From NCBI RefSeq assembly GCF_014837065.1, contig NZ_JACSPP010000026.1:1-47802 (forward strand): a DNA stretch of 47,802 nt, written 5' to 3'. Below the pieces are notes generated by a model. That model had not been told where the DNA came from. It did no database searches and was given only the letters and a program-made list of their open reading frames with translations. This DNA is from Phocaeicola intestinalis. GTDB taxonomy: Bacteria > Bacteroidota > Bacteroidia > Bacteroidales > Bacteroidaceae. Shown here in pieces: positions 43,322-47,802 of the stretch (positions are counted from its first letter, which is position 1; every line of letters starts with the position of its first letter). The position numbers and the translations under genes were made by a program.

Positions 43322-44542
43322 TCATCCCTCATTCCGGACAATCAACGTCGAATTTGTACCTCCAAAGCCGAACGAGTTCGACAAGAACATATCGAAATGT
43401 ATGGGACGCGTCTCCGGAAGCACATGAATACGGGCTGTATCTTCATCGGGATGCTCGAAATTGATGTTTCCGGCTATGAAATCATTCTTCATCATCAGAA
43501 TGGAATAAATCAGTTCGCTGGCACCAGCCATCCACATCTCGTGCCCTGTCTGGCTCTTGGTGGAAGTGACCGGTACCGGAAGCTCACCAAACACCTGTGC
43601 TATCGCCAGTGCCTCCCGGCTATCACCGATACGTGTGGAAGTGGCATGAGCATTGATGTAACCTATCTCATCGGGAGACACGTTCCCATTCTTCAGACAC
43701 AGTTCCAGCGAGCGTGCCGGACCTTCTACATTGGGAGTAGATATATGCGCACCGTTGCCCGAGAATCCCCAGCTTACGACTTCGGCAAGGATAGGAGCAC
43801 CTCGCTTTACAGCATGTTCGTAACTCTCTACAATCAACGTAGCTGCCCCTCCTCCAGGCACCAGACCATCCCGGTTCTTATCGAACGGACGACTTGCCTT
43901 GGCAGGTTCGTCCTCACGTATGGAGAACGACTGGATGCCATCGAAAGCCGCCACGCCATACATATTGGCTTCTTGCGCTCCACCGCACACGATACAATCC
44001 TGCAAGCCATTTCGAATAAGCAAATACGCAAGTCCTACCGACTGGGAGCCTGAGGCACAAGCGGCGGATGCTGTCAGATTGATACCTTTCAATTTAAACA
44101 GACAAGCAAGGTTCATAGTCACGGTAGAGTTCATCGACTGGAAAATGGTACCGCTTCCACATGCCGCCGTATCGTGAAACTCACGAAACTTGTCAAGCCC
44201 GGTCATAGTAGCTTCAGACACCGAATCATTTCCATAAATGATGCCTATTTCATGCTGCTCGATATAGTCAGGCTCCAGTCTGGCCTGCTCCAGTGCCGCA
44301 CGTGTAGCCATATAGGCATATTGCGCCTCTTCGGGCATAAACTGACGCAGATTGCGCGACACAAAAGGTTTCAAGTCGGGCTTGGCTATCTGTGCACATA
44401 AAGCCGAACGGAATCCTGCATCCTTACGTTCAGGGCTGAATACGATTCCACTTTTTCCTGTATACAAAGACCGGCACACTTCATCCAGTGTCGTACCCAG
44501 ACACGACCAGATACCCATACCGGTTATTACTACTCTTCTCAT
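43322..44542 (-). CDS. Beta-ketoacyl-ACP synthase (KAS II-like)
   Basis: A 406-residue thiolase-fold elongating condensing enzyme. The nucleophile is Cys162 in SAACASGSQS. Catalytic histidines are His299 (NAHATSTRIGD, where most FabF read NAHGTST) and His334 in TKSQTGHEMWMAG, with Lys329. The C-terminal SNSFGFGGTNSTLIV is canonical. All catalytic residues are present, so it is a true ketosynthase rather than a chain-length factor. Aryl-polyene clusters usually have two or more ketosynthase genes, but only one is seen here. It lies just downstream of the GNAT-like gene in the same operon. Confidence 0.93.
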   Translation of the reverse strand: MRRVVITGMGIWSCLGTTLDEVCRSLYTGKSGIVFSPERKDAGFRSALCAQIAKPDLKPFVSRNLRQFMPEEAQYAYMATRAALEQARLEPDYIEQHEIGIIYGNDSVSEATMTGLDKFREFHDTAACGSGTIFQSMNSTVTMNLACLFKLKGINLTASAACASGSQSVGLAYLLIRNGLQDCIVCGGAQEANMYGVAAFDGIQSFSIREDEPAKASRPFDKNRDGLVPGGGAATLIVESYEHAVKRGAPILAEVVSWGFSGNGAHISTPNVEGPARSLELCLKNGNVSPDEIGYINAHATSTRIGDSREALAIAQVFGELPVPVTSTKSQTGHEMWMAGASELIYSILMMKNDFIAGNINFEHPDEDTARIHVLPETRPIHFDMFLSNSFGFGGTNSTLIVRNEG

Positions 44543-44561
44543 ATTCTATCAGTTTATTATT

Positions 44562-45701
44562 TTATTCCAACACTTTCCGATAACACCGCCTCCTTTTCAC
44601 GATTTCCGGATGTAGAGGTTTCCATTGCGAAAGTTCCTTTACGTTTGTTTCCAATTGCGGCCCTGTTTCTGCCCAGGTGAAACCATACTTGTTATAGACC
44701 GGTATCAGATCAGCAAAAAACAAGGCATTCACACCCAATCCCTGGTAATCAGGGCGGACAGCTATCAGAAAAAGTTCTGCCTTCTCTTCCCGTTTCCATT
44801 TCAATGCACGCAGCAACGGATACCATCCCCACGGGAAAAGTCTTCCACCTCCCTTCCGTAACGCATTCGAAAGACTGGGCATCGTTATCGCTACGCCTAC
44901 CAGCTCACCTTTCTCATTCTCTATCACAGGAAGCAACTGCAAGTCAAGCAAAGGCAAATAACGTTTCAGATAGCCATCTATCTGCCTGTCCGACAATTCG
45001 GTATATCCGAATAAAGGAGAATAGGCAACATTCAATAAATCGAATACTTTCTTACCATAATTACGTTCTGAAATGTCGGCCGAAGTCAGCTTCCTTACCT
45101 GCAAACCAAACATTTCTTTCGACAATTCCGCCACACGGGCATATTTAGGTGGAATCTCCTCGGGAACCTGTACACGAATCTGAACCCAATCGACTTCTTT
45201 CTCATAACCCAATGCTTCCAAATGACGGGGATAATACGGATAATTATAGATGGTAATCATAGAACTGACCTGATCGAAATCATCCACCAGCATACCTTCC
45301 TTGTCAAAGTCGAAAATTCCCATCGGTCCCTGTATCGCATTCATTCCCCGTGTCCGCCCCCATTGTTCTACAGCACGAAGCAAGGCTCCCGCCACCTCAA
45401 TATCATCGACAAATTCAATAAAGCCGAAACGAACGTTACGCGTATGCCACTTTTCGTTGGCACGATGATTAATGATGCCGGCAATCCTCCCTACCGTATC
45501 TCCATGACTATCATAAGCGATGAATGGCTGAATATCCGAGAAATCAAGCCCCGGATTTTTCCGTTTGTCGAACGTCTCACGTATATCCATATCCAAATCA
45601 GGCACATAATAAGGACAATCCGCATACAACCGATGGGGAAACCGTACGAAATCGTCCATTTCACGCCCGGTCTGAACCTCTTTTACTATCAATTTTTCCA
45701 T
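44562..45701 (-). CDS. GNAT-like N-acyltransferase, lead gene of the polyene-like operon
   Basis: About 379 residues from the preferred ATG at 45701 (MEKLIVKEVQTG). An earlier in-frame ATG at 45746 would add an atypical hydrophobic leader. The C-terminal half has a GNAT motif A, ELFLIAVRPDYQGLGVNALF, for acyl-CoA binding. The N-terminal half (PHRLYADCPYYVPDLDMDIRETF and AIQGPMGIFDFDKEGMLVDDF) is a Bacteroidetes-specific domain I cannot assign. The substrate is unknown. Location directly before the ketosynthase (19-bp gap) suggests either a tailoring acyltransferase of the cluster or a neighbour co-transcribed by chance. Confidence 0.75.
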   Translation of the reverse strand: MEKLIVKEVQTGREMDDFVRFPHRLYADCPYYVPDLDMDIRETFDKRKNPGLDFSDIQPFIAYDSHGDTVGRIAGIINHRANEKWHTRNVRFGFIEFVDDIEVAGALLRAVEQWGRTRGMNAIQGPMGIFDFDKEGMLVDDFDQVSSMITIYNYPYYPRHLEALGYEKEVDWVQIRVQVPEEIPPKYARVAELSKEMFGLQVRKLTSADISERNYGKKVFDLLNVAYSPLFGYTELSDRQIDGYLKRYLPLLDLQLLPVIENEKGELVGVAITMPSLSNALRKGGGRLFPWGWYPLLRALKWKREEKAELFLIAVRPDYQGLGVNALFFADLIPVYNKYGFTWAETGPQLETNVKELSQWKPLHPEIVKRRRCYRKVLE

Positions 45702-46090
45702 AACGATGACGAAATTATAAAAGGTGAACCTAACCGCCAAAACCAAGTGTGATATTGACGAACTTTAGTGAAAAAAAGAACAAAATTCATCCGGAAAGCC
45801 TCCTTATTCCGATAGTTGCAAAGAGGATAGGCTTACATTTTTCCATTTCAGAATAACGATTCAAAACAAATTAATATGAATACGGACACTTATACTATAT
45901 GTGGTGAGAAAAGGCACAATTTCATACCACGCATGGTATAAAAAACATACGTGCCGGAAACGATGTCCTGCAAAAATAAACCTCCGCAAAAATTAAACAC
46001 GTTTGCGTTGGAATTTTCAACACCCTGTTTTCAATTCTCAATTTAAATGAGTACCTTTGCCCAATCTTTCAATTTTATACAGAACTGAAT
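45702..46090. other. Divergent intergenic region between the polyene-like operon and guaA
   Basis: This gap has no gene. It contains a short inverted repeat ATACCACGCATGGTAT (45924-45939), a possible minus-strand -7 element TATTTTTG (45971-45978) for the operon, and the guaA -7 element at 46052. I see no purine riboswitch. Confidence 0.55.
46052..46059 (+). promoter_or_regulatory. Predicted -7 element for guaA
   Basis: TACCTTTG matches TAnnTTTG and lies about 30 bases before the start codon. The -33 position holds only a weak T-rich stretch. Confidence 0.5.
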
Positions 46091-47644
46091 ATGCAGGAAA
46101 AGATTATTATTCTCGATTTCGGCTCGCAAACCACGCAGCTCATCGGACGCCGCGTGCGCGAACTGAACATGTATTGCGAGATTGTTCCCTACAACAAGTT
46201 CCCTTTCGGCGACCCTTCCGTCATTGGTGTGATTCTGTCGGGAAGCCCTTTCTCGGTTTACGATGAAAAGGCTTTCAAAATCGATTTGAGCAATATCCGT
46301 GGCAAATATCCGGTTTTGGGCATCTGCTACGGTGCACAATTTATGGCATACACCAACGGAGGCAAGGTAGAACCTGCCAATACCCGTGAATACGGACGGG
46401 CACATCTGGCTAAGTTCGACCACGATAACCCGTTGCTGAAAGATGTCCGTGAAAACTCGCAAGTATGGATGAGCCATGGAGACACCATTACGTCTCTACC
46501 CGAAAACTTCAAGATTATCGCCTCTACCGACAAAGTAGCAGTTGCCGCTTATCAGGCAGAAGGAGAAAAGCTATGGGGGGTACAGTTCCATCCTGAAGTG
46601 TATCACACTGAAGACGGCACACAAATCCTGAAAAACTTCGTAGTAGACATCTGCGGAGGCAAACAAGACTGGAGCGCGGCGTCATTCATTGAAACTACAG
46701 TTGCGCAACTGAAAGAACAATTAGGTGATGACAAAGTAGTACTCGGGCTGAGCGGAGGTGTTGACTCATCAGTAGCAGCCGTGTTGCTCAACAAAGCCAT
46801 CGGCAAAAACCTGACTTGCATCTTTGTCGACCACGGTATGTTACGCAAGAATGAATTCCGCAATGTACTTCATGACTATGAATGCCTTGGTCTGAACGTC
46901 ATCGGTGTTGATGCCAGCGAAAAATTCTTTACCGAACTGGCAGGCGTGACCGAACCCGAACGCAAACGCAAAATCATCGGCAAAGGATTCATTGACGTAT
47001 TTGATGAAGAAGCGCACAAAATACATGATGTGAAATGGCTGGCGCAAGGAACCATCTACCCCGACTGCATCGAATCGCTCTCCATTACCGGAACAGTAAT
47101 CAAAAGCCACCACAATGTAGGCGGATTACCCGAAAAGATGAATCTGAAACTTTGCGAACCGCTCCGTCTCTTATTCAAGGACGAAGTACGCCGCGTAGGC
47201 CGTGAACTGGGTATGCCCGAACACCTCATCACCCGTCATCCTTTCCCCGGACCGGGACTTGCCGTACGTATCCTGGGCGACATCACCCGCGAGAAAGTAC
47301 GCATCCTTCAAGATGCCGATGATATTTTCATCCAAGGTCTACGCGATTGGAAAACAAAAAATACTGAAGGCAAAGAAACTGCGCTCTACGACCAAGTATG
47401 GCAAGCAGGTGTCATCCTTCTACCTGTGCAGAGCGTAGGTGTAATGGGTGATGAACGCACCTACGAGCGTGCAGTCGCACTACGTGCCGTAACAAGCACT
47501 GATGCCATGACCGCCGACTGGGCACACCTTCCTTATGAATTTATGGCAAAGGTATCGAATGACATCATCAACAAGGTGAAAGGCGTAAACCGAGTTTGCT
47601 ACGATATTTCATCGAAACCACCTGCCACAATCGAGTGGGAATAA
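46091..47644 (+). CDS. guaA: GMP synthase (glutamine-hydrolysing)
   Basis: Aminates XMP to GMP using glutamine and ATP. The N-terminal class I glutamine amidotransferase has Cys79 (LGICYGAQ), His167 and Glu169 (QFHPEV). The ATP pyrophosphatase domain has the P-loop SGGVDSS (221-227). The C-terminal dimerisation domain ends with the conserved [18 protein letters not shown]. At 517 residues it is full length and intact. A long hairpin follows the stop. guaB, encoding the preceding enzyme of the pathway, lies 14 kb to the left on the other strand. Confidence 0.98.
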   Translation: MQEKIIILDFGSQTTQLIGRRVRELNMYCEIVPYNKFPFGDPSVIGVILSGSPFSVYDEKAFKIDLSNIRGKYPVLGICYGAQFMAYTNGGKVEPANTREYGRAHLAKFDHDNPLLKDVRENSQVWMSHGDTITSLPENFKIIASTDKVAVAAYQAEGEKLWGVQFHPEVYHTEDGTQILKNFVVDICGGKQDWSAASFIETTVAQLKEQLGDDKVVLGLSGGVDSSVAAVLLNKAIGKNLTCIFVDHGMLRKNEFRNVLHDYECLGLNVIGVDASEKFFTELAGVTEPERKRKIIGKGFIDVFDEEAHKIHDVKWLAQGTIYPDCIESLSITGTVIKSHHNVGGLPEKMNLKLCEPLRLLFKDEVRRVGRELGMPEHLITRHPFPGPGLAVRILGDITREKVRILQDADDIFIQGLRDWKTKNTEGKETALYDQVWQAGVILLPVQSVGVMGDERTYERAVALRAVTSTDAMTADWAHLPYEFMAKVSNDIINKVKGVNRVCYDISSKPPATIEWE

Positions 47645-47650
47645 AAAAAA

Positions 47651-47715
47651 GAATGTCCATCAGCCGATACATATCTTCGTTTTCAGGAGATATGTATTGG
47701 CTAATCAGGACATTC
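47651..47715. terminator. Long stem-loop after guaA
   Basis: GAATGTCC (47651-47658) pairs with GGACATTC (47708-47715). Inside, GCCGATACATATCTTC pairs with the GAGATATGTATTGGC segment, leaving a small loop. The arms together exceed 20 bp. There is an A-run before it and no T-run after it, so it would terminate best on the minus strand or act as an RNA-stabilising hairpin. Confidence 0.7.
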
Positions 47716-47725
47716 ATTAAGAAGA

Positions 47726-47802
47726 TGTTTTGAATTTCTCCAAAAAGTTTTTCTTGGCTTGATGTATCCGTTTTCGTGTGTGCTTTGGGCGATTTTTTGG
47801 TC
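47726..47802 (-). mobile_element. Right end of a second MITE/IS copy, truncated by the window edge
   Basis: The last 77 bp are a near-identical inverted copy of about 21283-21360, beginning at the terminal repeat TGTTTTGAATTT and including the basic KKNFLEKFKT-coding frame, which here ends with two serines and a stop. The rest lies outside the window. It could be another short element or a full insertion sequence. Confidence 0.75.

Noticed and set aside
45924..45939. Palindrome ATACCACGCATGGTAT as an operator
   Set aside because: Six-base arms in a 340-bp gap are expected by chance too often, and there is no second copy nearby. Kept only as a note in the intergenic entry.
45747..46090. Purine riboswitch upstream of guaA
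   Set aside because: I see no conserved purine-aptamer core or paired loops. Only a short inverted repeat is present.

Overview
The window looks like a chromosomal segment of a gut Bacteroidaceae species, probably Phocaeicola or Bacteroides. The evidence is SusC/SusD pairs, an ECF sigma/FecR signalling pair, OstA-like and DUF5686 proteins, and promoters with the Bacteroides -7 motif TAnnTTTG. The species is inferred from gene style only. I see no rRNA, CRISPR array, prophage or complete insertion sequence.

Left part (1-15,430). A UDP-galactopyranose mutase gene comes first. It is followed by a long minus-strand locus for organophosphate scavenging: ECF sigma factor, FecR anti-sigma, SusC with an STN signalling domain, SusD, a PKD-glycerophosphodiesterase lipoprotein, a PKD/beta-propeller lipoprotein and a second glycerophosphodiesterase lipoprotein. 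Downstream lie a frameshifted HAD hydrolase, a GlpT/UhpT-type antiporter and an OprP-like porin. fecR to the second phosphodiesterase form one tight operon with 6-13 bp gaps. The locus has no glycosidase, so it reads as a Sus-like system for glycerophosphodiesters rather than glycans.

Middle (15,430-22,690). A sigma-54-dependent NtrC-type response regulator is followed by two 17-bp inverted-repeat sites, a near-consensus sigma-54 promoter and an intrinsic terminator. Together these outline a roughly 180-nt non-coding transcript. Next come a decayed PD-(D/E)XK fragment, an Rpn-type nuclease gene, an RluA pseudouridine synthase, FabG, a TetR regulator, a 189-bp MITE-like element, initiator tRNA-Met and cysteine synthase.

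Envelope biogenesis and housekeeping (22,690-34,230). MutL, an OstA-like protein and two SurA-type foldases form one minus-strand operon. A third PPIase-like gene, IMP dehydrogenase, an iron/B12-type ABC ATPase and GAPDH follow.

Right part (34,470-45,700). A minus-strand operon resembles a stripped-down aryl-polyene/flexirubin-type lipid cluster: GNAT-like protein, ketosynthase, ACP, two hotdog dehydratases, MMPL exporter, CrtI-like oxidoreductase, a 42-codon FabG remnant, LolA-like protein, thioesterase and a DUF5686 protein. GMP synthase lies at the right edge. The window ends inside a second copy of the right half of the MITE-like element.

A 23-bp-period triple palindrome occurs twice (14,689 and 28,876) and seems to be a dispersed regulatory or mobile repeat.
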